Shown here: in pieces, positions 42,616 to 56,800 of the stretch
Layout of the letters: each line of letters starts with the position of its first letter
How positions within the stretch are numbered: position 1 is the stretch's first letter
Assembly (NCBI RefSeq): GCF_024868665.1
Contig: NC_079892.1
Span: 11,440,936 to 11,504,935, forward strand
Reading direction: 5' to 3'
Length of the DNA: 64,000 bases
Source: Triplophysa rosa
Taxonomy: Eukaryota > Chordata > Actinopteri > Cypriniformes > Nemacheilidae
Translations under genes and position numbers: made by a program
The notes under the pieces: generated by a model
Databases searched by the model: none
Seen by the model: only the letters and a program-made list of their open reading frames with translations
What the model was told of the DNA's origin: nothing

Positions 42616-44154
42616 AGAACCGTACTTGAAGATCAAGCGAACGTTCATGGGTTGTTTCCTTTCTTAAAGAAAGAGACACTTAGGAACCGTCTGACTCCTA
42701 TATGTCCTTAATGTGAGAATTTGATCATTTGGGATTTCTAAAGATGCCCCTGGGCTCTACAGGACTATGGAGACAGGAGACTCCAAAGAGCCAGCATAAT
42801 GAAGCACAGATAACACTAATTCCCTCCATCTCATGCAAATGTGTTCCCGTCTGATAACGCGCCTGTCCCTTTTAACACATCATTGAATGTGAAAATGAAC
42901 TTCAGTTCAATTCAATTTCGTCTTCTATCTTCTAGCACAGAAGTGCTGTGCAATGTTTCCTCAGAAGACGCCATTTTGTCGTTTTTTTAGTTTTAATAAC
43001 GTCCTTTAATGGATCAAATGCATTGCGAAGTCAGTGCATACAATTTAACTGTACGCACAAATTCACATAAGAATGGCAACCACCAAATCCAATTTATTCG
43101 CTAGTTTTATAAACTATTAAAATATCAGGGAGCAAAGATGTACAAGTTTGAAAAATATTACCTCTTAGTTTGTTATAAACAGCGATACAGCCATCTGCAT
43201 TGATGCATTGCACTGAAATGTTTTGACTTGTGCACAATGTGGATATTTTGAAAAATCTATACACAGTTTACTCAAAAGCACTTGAATGCAGTGCATCACG
43301 GTGATGATTTCAGAGACGAGTTGTAACAAATAGGAATGTGCAATAACATTGCCACAGACGATATGCATTGGCTGTAAATCTTACGTTTGCATCATATGCA
43401 ACAGCACTAAAGCAAGCCGACTTCTAGCTCTCTTTTGCCAATAACACTGATGGTAAAATTATTTAAAAATGCCAACTTTTTTAAAAGGAAACACGGTAAA
43501 AACATTCCACACCGTAGTCAGCGTCCGCTTTGCATGCAGCTGAATGAATTGATGAGATTGCGAGTATAGAGAAGCGTTTGGACCGAGTTAACCGTGAGAG
43601 GATACATAGCTGTGCCTTCCATCAAGCGATAGACTGAAGCATTTACTCCGTTACATCTATATAATTCCACACATATGTACTATAAAGGTCTATAAAGTGG
43701 GCATTTCCTTCACGTGATCCTTTGTGGAAAGGATTTTTTGTGCCTTTTTTGTTGTCCTCGTATCAAAAGAAGTCATTTCAGGTGTTTATTTTGGGTAGAA
43801 CGTGTCACCATTGCCTTTTTTCTTAACGTTTTATGACATTGCAAAACTGAGGCATACTGTAGGCTATGATATGTTTGGGTTATTGCCTCCGTCTGTTGGG
43901 ATATTTTGCTGCAAAATCATAAAGATGATATTTTCCATTTGAAATGTTAGGGTGGTATCGTGCAACATTTCCTTTTTATGAATGTACAGCGGACACATTA
44001 ATTTATGTTATGTTACATATACATGACGAATGTATGCTGTTTTTCTGCTGTGCTATTTTGTCAACGAAGACCATGCAAATTGTTTGTTGTTTTTTCATTT
44101 AAATGCATGGATTTTTATATAAGCAATTGTAATTTTTATAAGATACGCATTAAA
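42616..44154 (+). other. atp8b4: 3' UTR of atp8b4 with candidate poly(A) signal
   Basis: No coding exon follows the stop at 42615. The stretch is unique-looking, AT-rich sequence without recognised repeats, as expected of a long 3' UTR. ATTAAA at 44149-44154 is the best late poly(A)-signal candidate. Its end faces the galk2 3' end, whose own AATAAA is only about 170 bp away on the other strand. Confidence 0.45.
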
Positions 44155-44323
44155 TGGCCATTGTTTAATTTATTTAACAACGGATTGTATGTGTTCGCAT
44201 TCATAATTTGCACTCCATATGTCTAATACTAAGGTTTCGGTGATGTTAAAATCTCTAACACCAAGTATGAAATGCCTTTTATATATCAACAGAAACGACA
44301 TGGCTTGCAAACATTGAGATCTT

Positions 44324-44329
44324 TTTATT
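44324..44329 (-). terminator. Candidate poly(A) signal of galk2
   Basis: AATAAA on the minus strand, about 245 bp past the galk2 stop codon. It is supported by motif and position only. Confidence 0.5.
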
Positions 44330-44571
44330 GAATTCACAACTCAAATATTGACCTTCAATGCTTTAATGAACGCATAGCAAAAGCAGGAATGTACAAAAGT
44401 AGAAATTGACAATTCGCTGTGACTTTGAAACTAAAATAACTTTTTAACCATTTTAAGATTCAGTCTTTTGAGACATAGAGAGTAAAAATATTTCCCTTTC
44501 ATTTGGATTCATGGCCATCATATGCATCACAACTTGCTTTTAAAGCCACAAGCAATGGCTCCATTACTTTT

Positions 44572-47500
44572 CTATTCCTCTGTGAAAATGGCCGCCCCTC
44601 CTCCCGGCCTTGTCACAAATAAGCTCTGCTTTTCCAGAGCGGCTCGGCGGGAGTCGGGAGCATAATATCTCTCCCTCACAGTTTGGAGAAAAGAATCTAT
44701 CTTGTCGCTGGGTACCATGGAAACCGTGCAGCCTCCCCATCCAGCTCCGGTTAACCTCGACCCAACAGCACCCGCTTGTCTGTGTGGAGCGGAGAGAGAG
44801 ATTTCACTAAAACTCCAATTCATTAGACTGAAAGCGAGTCTCATTAACTACTTTAATAAGTTTGCCAGAGAAACAGACATGACTCATTCAGTAAGTCATG
44901 TGCTCCGTCATACTTTGATGTGACAAACTAGCTTTGAAATTGCATGAATACAAAGATGCACAGCATATTAACACATATGAGAGTGAAATATAGTGCGGCG
45001 TGTCAGGAATACATTAAATGTAATGTCCAGGGCTTTTACATGGCATAAAATAATGAAAAGAGAAAAGCAAAAAATTCTGCATTGTGATTTTCTTGAAATT
45101 AAGCACCATGCCTTTTTAAATACAATGCACAAAACATATTTATATACAAATATTTTTTTAAAAATTATAGTGTAAAAATACTTTTGAATTAATGAATTCA
45201 TAAATTAATTATATGAATTAAAAAAAAATTAAAATATTGAATTTTTAATCACAATGCACAAACGTTTTATTTATTTACTCCTATTATTAATTATATATTT
45301 AAAATATATTATTTGAATTAAAAATTAATTACTGCTGGTATTTGTTGTATTGGCTTTAATTTATGCTAAGATTACAAGTGCTTTTTATTCATATATTCAA
45401 TTAACGAATCCTCAATTTTCATTACTGGTAAAACATCCTATGCGTTCTATTATTACAGTAACAAGAATTTGGCATTACAAAGTCCTTACCTGTCATAAAA
45501 AAAATCTTAATTCTCTTCATGCAAATTAGATTGCATTTGCAAGCATTATAAGCATGGTTTAAACCAGACTCTCCCTATAGACTTTTGCCTGCTTCCATAT
45601 GGTTTAATGTGTGAAATGCTATTATGACATCACCAGCAGCAAACACTGACTCACAGACATATGTGCACCAGCTGGTCGAGCTCTGGGCAGCTGCATTCAT
45701 ACAGCTCTCTGCAGCTGGCATGGCTCTGGTTCATCAGATCGCCCAGCTGAGCGACGGCGTTGGCAGGGGCAGAATCGCACACGGCCTTAAACTGCAGTAC
45801 ACGGGCAGCCTCGCCGTACACGTGCTTGGCCCGCTGGTACAACTTAAAGTGGGTTGCTAAGGTAACAGAAAACGAAGAGGATGTCAGTATCACATTGGGG
45901 TTTTCAGGTCCATCTTTGTGTGCCACTATACACAATGATATCGTCTTTCATTGATGTCTCACCATGCTGTGTGTTGGTACTGAGAATGTTTTCACAAAGC
46001 TGTTCAGTGCTGATGCCCAGAGTCTTGCAGATCTCCTCTCTGGTGTAGGGCTCAGGGTGCAGCACATCGTCCACCAGCTCCAGCATCTTCTCCAGACTCA
46101 CCTTCAGCTCCGCCTGAAGCTCCTCCAGTTTCTGTAGCCGACGCCATTCCAGACCTCGTGCCTTAGCCAGCATCTGCAAACAGGACCAAAGATGATGTTA
46201 AAATACAAGTGACCGCATTGAATACATCTCCCTGGTGTGATTGTGCACGGTTTATGAGTGTTATTCTAAAGGAGAAAAACGATTTTATAAAACCTTCTTT
46301 GAAACCTTTTTGAGACTTTTGTTTAAGCCTGAAGAAAATGATAAAATAATATTAAATATAGTTAAAGGTTTCATCATCCAATCACAAAGCATAAACTCAA
46401 GTCCCACAATCAAAATTCTGTTTCACTTGGAAACTAGATGCGCATTTTAATTCACATAATGCATTTTATTTATTTGCACCTTTACCAGCACTTGAGGACA
46501 CCTTACATCTAAAAAAAAAAACAGAAATGAATGTACAGATTATGGGCGTTACATACAGTACATTATGAATGTTAAATTCCTTTTTTATGTTGCCATTTTT
46601 GCTAAAATCAGTTCTGCTGATCCGTTTTAATTCCTCTGGCTGAGGTTCTGACCTTTGTGGCAATGCGGCATTCCACCACTCTCATGTTAAAGTGAGATGA
46701 AGCGGCCTTGTTCATCTCCACACAGCAGTTTGCGATTACGAACACCGCACCATGAGGCAGCTGCACATCTGTGGCCCGCAGCGGATTGAACTCTATCAAC
46801 TTTGCCTGAAGAAAAGACACGAAGTTACAAAAAATAAGAGGTCTGAGCAAATAAATCATGGACATATAAACACAATAAAAGGCTTGACACAAAAACAACA
46901 ATTCTGGCATCATGTATTTATCGGTTTTAGATCGACTGTCATGTGACTGGCAAGTTTTAAGTGCAAAAGTATTGATTTTGAGATTCAGGAACAGTTCATC
47001 CAAAAATGAAAATTCTGTCATCACCCTCAAGTTTTTCCAAATCTGTATACATTTCTTTGTGAGAAAGATATTTGGAAGATTGTAGGAAAGCAAACTGTTC
47101 TGGGGCACCATTGACAACCATTGTAATTTTATGGTAGTCAATGTTGGCCAAGAACTGTTTGGTTGCAAGACATTTTTTTCTCTGTGTGTTCATAAGAACA
47201 AAGAAATTTATACAGATTTGGAACAACTTGAGGGTGAGTAAATGATGACAGTTTTTTCGTTTTAGAATGAACTGTACCTTTAACAAACTGCACAACACAC
47301 TATATCCTATCAAATACACATGTAATACAGGTAGCTTAAGTTATAAAACTAAAATACACAGGTCGTACCGTTCCTTCCTCCGCCAGGAAAGAAATCGACT
47401 GATCCATCCCTCCGCCCTCAGTGCCAATATAACGCTCACACTTGGCACACATCTCCGCAAGAGTCACCTGCAGAAGTGTGCTTATCATAACCTGTATGAT

Positions 47501-48455
47501 GAACATCTATTTTCTGTGGTTTATGACAGGGTGGTCTACCTTAGACAAAGACTTCTGATTGGCTTCCATAGTGACCAGACCAGCGCAGCACACCAGAGCA
47601 CTGGAGCTGGAAAGACCGGAACTGGCAGGGATGGACCCGTCCACTACACAACACATCCCTGTCAATGATGACAGACTCAGGTGCTCCTGTACACACAAGG
47701 ATGGGGTGAAATGTCAGATTGATTGACAACTCATTCAGTGTGCTTTAAAATAGAGATGATTTATGTACTTTTATATTTGACGCACCTGAATTCCTTTCAC
47801 TCCACACAAGAAATAATAGTGCCACTGTGGGTTCTCTTTATCAATTGAGACACTCTGGGCAGACATACTGAAATCCCTAAAAAAACGTGTGTCAAATAAG
47901 ATGAATGAGCATGAATAAAGAGTGACATCTTCAGGTTATCACTGACGATAAAACAGCATTTCTTACTTATATTTAGGATCAATGTTGGCCAGTTGGATTG
48001 TTTGGGAGTCATTGAGAGAAACAGCAGCAAGAATGTTTTGCTCTATTGCCATGGGCAGGACAGCATAGCCACAATAGTCAATATGTTCTCCTGAAAACAT
48101 AAATACATATTTAAAAAAAGAAAAGTATAAAATGAACAAGGTATTTGGTGTGTTTATAAACTCAGCTCACCTATTAAGTTCACCCTGCCTGGAGCGCAAG
48201 CGTAGAAAGTAGGAGTTTCTCCATATTTCTGATGAAAAGCATCTTTTATTTTCTGCAACCTCACAAAAGAAGAGAAAAGCTTAGATGTCTTATAAATACA
48301 TACGTGCAAAACTAAACTAAAACAAAAATGACCGTAAATCAGTGTGACTTTAGTCGATCCCATTCGTTTCATTATGCTCGAAGTTGCACGAATAACGCAA
48401 CTTACCTTTCATTGCCAGTAAACGAAAGTTTGATTTTCGGCGGATTTGTGGCCAT
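44572..48455 (-). CDS. galk2: N-acetylgalactosamine kinase (galactokinase 2)
   Basis: This cytosolic GHMP-family sugar kinase phosphorylates N-acetylgalactosamine (and, less well, galactose) at C1 with ATP, feeding amino-sugar salvage. Ten exons (48455-48406, 48259-48171, 48090-47967, 47876-47786, 47686-47540, 47467-47369, 46805-46653, 46173-45963, 45856-45655, 44779-44572) join in phase to 457 aa; human GALK2 is 458. The three GHMP signatures are present: [17 protein letters not shown] (residues ~38-54), the ATP-binding [17 protein letters not shown] (135-151) and LTGAGWGGC (398-406). [10 protein letters not shown] supplies the catalytic Asp at ~189. The start [17 protein letters not shown] is the only ATG before the first donor. 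An exon 6-7 intron contains a family A MITE. It is transcribed head to head with cops2. Confidence 0.96.
46985..47283. mobile_element. Family A MITE in galk2 intron
   Basis: The left end GGAACAGTTCATCCAAAAAT and right end TTTAGAATGAACTGTACCTT are inverted and diverged. The arms CTGTCATCACCCTCAAGTTT and ACTTGAGGGTGAGTAAATGA are complementary. TTTAA remains on the right. Confidence 0.65.
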
Positions 48456-48733
48456 TATAATGCTTATTTTCCTCGTTTAGCACTATGTACACACGCACAG
48501 ACGAACTAACGCTTTACAAGTGCTGTCAGCTGACTCTCACACCCGGAATCGTGTAAGCAACAACACGGAAGAAGCACACGAGACTCGCGCAAAGCCATTC
48601 ATTCGATCCGGACGGACTCGGTAATACTCGGACAAACTCGGACGGACTCGAAAGGAATCGGAGCTGCTCGCGCCGTGTGATGTCAGATGTGTTTCCGCGG
48701 AGGATTGTGGGAAAGAGTCTCTCTCCGGCCAAA
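48456..48733. promoter_or_regulatory. Bidirectional galk2/cops2 promoter
   Basis: Only 278 bp separate the two start codons, so both 5' UTRs and the core promoter lie here. The right half is CpG-rich, no TATA box is seen, and four to five degenerate copies of an ACTCGGACGG-type motif run from about 48603 to 48662. The region lacks recognisable repeats. Transcription start sites cannot be fixed from sequence. Confidence 0.75.
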
Positions 48734-52006
<3,273 letters not shown>

Positions 52007-52586
52007 CATTGACGGTCTGGAAAAACAAGTTCACCCATGAAGCAGCTGGTTGACTGAAGGCTGCCAGTGACATTTAATAACTTCAAGCCTTTCTTCCCCC
52101 ATCACTGATTGACATGAAGGGGAGCTTCATTTGGCTAGTTTGTATTTTTACAGCTGTAGTCACTTAAGTCAGTTTTAAATATCTTTAACAAAGCAGAAGT
52201 TCCCACACGATGTCTGCTCAACTGGATTGTTGAAGTCTTTAATATAAAAATGTTCCCGATGTGGTCGCATCTTCTATAAACATTTTACTTTAGCGGCACC
52301 TATTGGCACTTGGTTATGAAACATTTAAACGGCCTGCCGCGTACGTTTTTCTTTAATGGGATTTGTGAGGACATGCTGTGTGAAATCGAAGAGTTTATCT
52401 GTCTCTGTCACAGTCGGCATGTTTTATGTTGTGCATAGAATTCAGGTGATGAGTTTAATGTAGATGCACCACAGCACAAGCGTATTATAAAATGCAGTCG
52501 TTGCTAGAATTCCTCTTGCGAAACATTACAGATCTATTGAAAATGTAATGTCGGCTGAGCTATTCTGTTTCACTTCGAACAACAAA

Positions 52587-52592
52587 AATAAA
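52587..52592 (+). terminator. Poly(A) signal of cops2
   Basis: AATAAA about 580 bp past the cops2 stop codon, followed by a GT/T-rich stretch. It is a plausible end of the transcript. Confidence 0.55.
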
Positions 52593-52599
52593 AGTCTGT

Positions 52600-53340
52600 T
52601 GCTTCAGCAGATAATGTGTCTGTTATGATTTACATTTTTGTGTATGATGAGCAATTAACTTTTTATTTATATCGCCTGAGCATTTCAGCAGCATTTTTTT
52701 ATTCCTGCAGATTAAATATAACAGTTTAAGCTGCCTTTTTGATTTTTTATAAAAAGGGTTTTATAATGAGACAAATATTATAATTGCAACATTTTGTAAT
52801 TCAAATGCATATACACAAAATGGTAGCAAACATGTCTTGGTAATTTGGCAATTACGAATAAAAATGAATAATACAAGTGTTTTGGAGCACTTTACAACCT
52901 ACATTAGTTAATGAACAAACAATGAACAATTATACTACAGCATTTATTAATCTTAGTTATCTGTTCATTGCATCATTTGTCAATAAATATTTCAAATCAA
53001 CAGCTGTATCTCTTAACACAGTTAATGCACAATGAACATGGATAAACAATGAACTGTATGATAATGAATCAGACCTCACGGGAAAGTGTCGCTGTAAAGT
53101 ATACAGGCAATTTTCAAATAACTAACATATGAAATTATCCTAAATAGCATTAAAAATAACTTATAAAAAAATTAAGGCAATGTTTTTATGGGGTATCATC
53201 ACAAATACTTTTTTATGATGTGTTTCAGTTTAAAGAGGTTTTTTATTACCAATGCTTATGTATACATAATTTTCCATGTAAATAAAACATAACAAAATAT
53301 CTAAACAACCCAAGTGTTTTTTTAATAATTCTCTAAACTG
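52600..53340. other. cops2-cep152 spacer, AT-rich, no gene seen
   Basis: Nothing coding is visible. The block at 52890-53090 (TTTACAACCTACATTAGTTA, TATTAATCTTAGTTATCTGT, AATGCACAATGAACATGGAT) resembles a widespread fish interspersed repeat, but I could not define its ends. Confidence 0.4.
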
Positions 53341-53713
53341 TAGCCATTGGCGACGCAAATCTCGCGTCACCGTCACGTCGGCCAATCAGAACGCAGTATT
53401 TTTGCCGCTGTGGAGAGCGCCATGTTTCAAGAGGCCGTCCCTCAAGAATGGATTTTTCCTCACATATTAGTTATAAACTAACATTTTGAGACTATTTAAC
53501 ATGTTTTATTACTTTTTCGACCGTACAAATACCCGACGTCATAAACTGAGCTGTTTTGATCATTTCACGCGTGACGCTGCTAATACACATTCATTCGTGT
53601 AGTGTTTTTATGCTAATCAACAATAGCACTGATACACTAAAGTGTTTCTTCTGGAAACACTTTATATTATTTTTGCCTTAATGTAGGACGGAGGATAATT
53701 TTAAAGACTAAAG
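53340..53713 (+). promoter_or_regulatory. cep152: cep152 promoter and non-coding first exon
   Basis: A short CpG-rich island in AT-rich sequence contains two CCAAT boxes in opposite orientations (CCATTGG at about 53343 and GGCCAATCAG at about 53379), as is common in cell-cycle promoters. A consensus donor (AAAG followed by GTAAGC) ends a probable 5' UTR exon at 53713. The acceptor before the ATG-containing exon is at 53820. Confidence 0.55.
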
Positions 53714-53824
53714 GTAAGCAGAGACTGTTTAAACTGTTTTTAAATAAAACTGTTTTTGTATTGAAGCCTGTGATGCTTTTCCTCAAGTAAGTTATGTTGT
53801 GTCTGGTGTTTGCTCTGCAGCAGG

Positions 53825-56800
53825 ATGTCTATAGATTTTGACAGTGCCGCTTTACAGCCCCAGCAGGAGGAAGAGGAGTATGATCAGGAGGACTATGCGA
53901 GAGAACAAGAGGTACTGTTTCAACTACTTCACTCATATACTGTACAACAAACACATCCCATAGACATCTGTCACTTATAAGGGAAATGACATGTTTCACC
54001 ATACACTTTTTACATTTTCATAATTTCACATCTTTTTTTTACAATGATTAATAATGTATCTTTATGCATAATCTTCCGTGTATAGTTCGTTGACATGAAG
54101 TTTAAACAATACTTCATAAATTAAAAGTACAGTATCTTGAGCAATATTTTCTATGAGAATTATTATTAGCATGCATTGTTTATGACCTCTTAAAGTCCAC
54201 CTAAAAGCAACATGTACCTTATTTATTTTATCAGATCACATTAGTAGTTTTGTGGTGAATAATCCATCCATCCAAGGCAATCAACAAATGTTGTTTTCAT
54301 AATCTATAATTAAAATCCGCTCCACTCGGGACTCTGTTTGGGCAGAACATCTGTTAACTCCTCCCCACCAACTGTCAGTCAGTTGCCGGCTCCATTTCTG
54401 AATGAAACTTCTACTTTTCTATATCCAGTCAATGCACAATAGGAAAACACAAGCCACCGCATTAATTTTTTTCATCTATTTTACTTTGAAAATACGTCAG
54501 AATTATATTTGTGACTTCCTGGTTACAGGTACCTTAAATACTCTCTAAAAATTTATGGCGTTCTGCTCACATTTTACTGTTTTAAGTGTGCCAGTCACAA
54601 AAAAAATTGAAAACAAAATTTGACAATTCTTATTAAGGAACGTTCACGGAATATTGCAGTGTTGATTATTTGTTTTTTTTAGCCGATCATAGTTTTTTAA
54701 AACCATGAGACCCTGTTATCTTTAATCAAAAACATTAACCTTCCCTTTTCCTCAACATCTCTTGGTACTGGATAATATTACAGTATGTATTTTTGTGATA
54801 GTATGTACTGCGTATGTTTTTATTTTATATTTTTCTTCTTTTTTCTCTCTGTACTTCTACAGCCATGTTCATGTGTAACTCCTAATGTTGTTCTCTTGAA
54901 AATCCAATTAAAAAACAACAACATCTCTTCTTCTGTGCATGATGTATGTCTCGACCTCTACTGACTGTCCAGTGGCCATGGATTCAAACTTCCAATAATC
55001 TGGAATTCTCCAATGACTAAATTTAGTCCCGCCCTACATTTTGTTCATTCCAGACACTGTTTTACACAAAAATGTCACAATACGGCAAAAACACAAGTGC
55101 AACTTCCATTTCATGTTGACTTAAAATAACACAAAGGACCAATTGGTGATACCATAAGGGATAACAAAACAAAGCACACACATCAACTGAAAGTATAAAA
55201 TATGCTATATTATAAAACTAAAGTGACTTTATTTACATATTTATTTAGTGTTCTTCAAAAAACGAATTCTTCATATCTTCGGCCTAAGAGCTCACTTTGA
55301 GCTGTACTTGACTCAGTCACTAGGTTCAACTTAACATTCTCATGGTTATTCATATTTGTCGTTAAAGATTCTCCTGTTAGTCACATGTCATTGTGAGGTC
55401 ATCTAAAGTGAATCCCATCCATCAGCTGTTTGTTTTTAAAATCCAGATCTACTCCAATCAGACGCATGTGTTTTCTGACTCAGCCGAATGCTATCTGCTG
55501 CGTGAATGAACTTTAGCAGCCATTGGTGCACACAAAATGCTGCTAGGTGTGTTTGTTACTACATATAGCCTGTTTCCATTACCCTGCATACTATCAAAGC
55601 TCTTGACTGCTGTTGAGAAGAGAATTCGCCCTTGTGAGCTTTTCACTGCTGGAGTAAATAAAACAGACGTTGGAGTTTTTTCCTAAAAACTTTGTATTTA
55701 GTCTCTGTGGATGTATGAGAACTTCTGAATATAATTATTTGGAGTGAATGGTGACTGAATGCAGTGTCTGTCTGTCGTTTCCATCAGAGGAGGAATGTTT
55801 CTGCTCCAGTTAACTGAAACATATAGGCTGACCCCGACAATAGGGCAATCTTAGTCTGGCCTATCGAGGATGGTTTAGTTCCTCTTTCTCGCTTTCTTTT
55901 CTGGAGTTATTCTTATGACTCATGCTGCTGAAATACAGCATAACACACAATAGTCCTTCAGTATGTGATTGAGCGAAACGTCTGCGCTAGCTGCTGTGTG
56001 TTTGTGTAAATGCGGGAAAGCGTTGTGTCCGAGGAAGCGATTGAGGATGTGAGGGTCATACGGCAGGACTTATGGAGGGTGAGTTGGACTTCAACAGCAG
56101 TTTCTTTCATAAAATAACTTTGCAGAAAAAGGTTTAACTTGTTTGTTTTCATGTATTAATATAGTGAAGTTGAGAAAAAGTCATGTGGTGTTTGGCTCCA
56201 GGGCCACGTGCTTGTGTTTGGTTGTGTTATGACAGTGCTTGTGTGTCTGTAACCGGGCGGGTGTGTTTTTATAAACGGTTGCTATGGTTTTCTCTGACCT
56301 GCAGCGAATCGTTGCTTCTTCATGCTCTTTGTTTCGCTTTTCTTGGTTTCGGTTTGTTTCGTCATTTTTAACTGATCGTTGTTTTGAACGGTTTAAAGAA
56401 AATGATGTTGTTCAGTGATAGTTATGAATATTACATGCCTGTTATTGAGTAGAGTGTATACAAGTACCCTGAAATAATTTTGAACATCTTATTGCAATGC
56501 ATCCCTAAAAAAGACATACCACAACAATGTAATAGAACAGAAGTCACAAAGTACTAAGACAGTGAATATGTTTTTATACTTGGTCAAAAAAAATGCAGGT
56601 TACAGTACAAATTGTCTTTAAGTGGGTTGAAGTCAAATGGTGTCAATCTGAGATTTCCCACAAAATTGTACCCAACAGCTCAATTTATAAATTATTATTG
56701 TATATTTGATAAGGTAAGTAGACAACTGTATTTTGAATATACACATATTTAACGTAGTCATTCAATATAAAGTACCGCAGAGATTATGTATTTTTGTATG

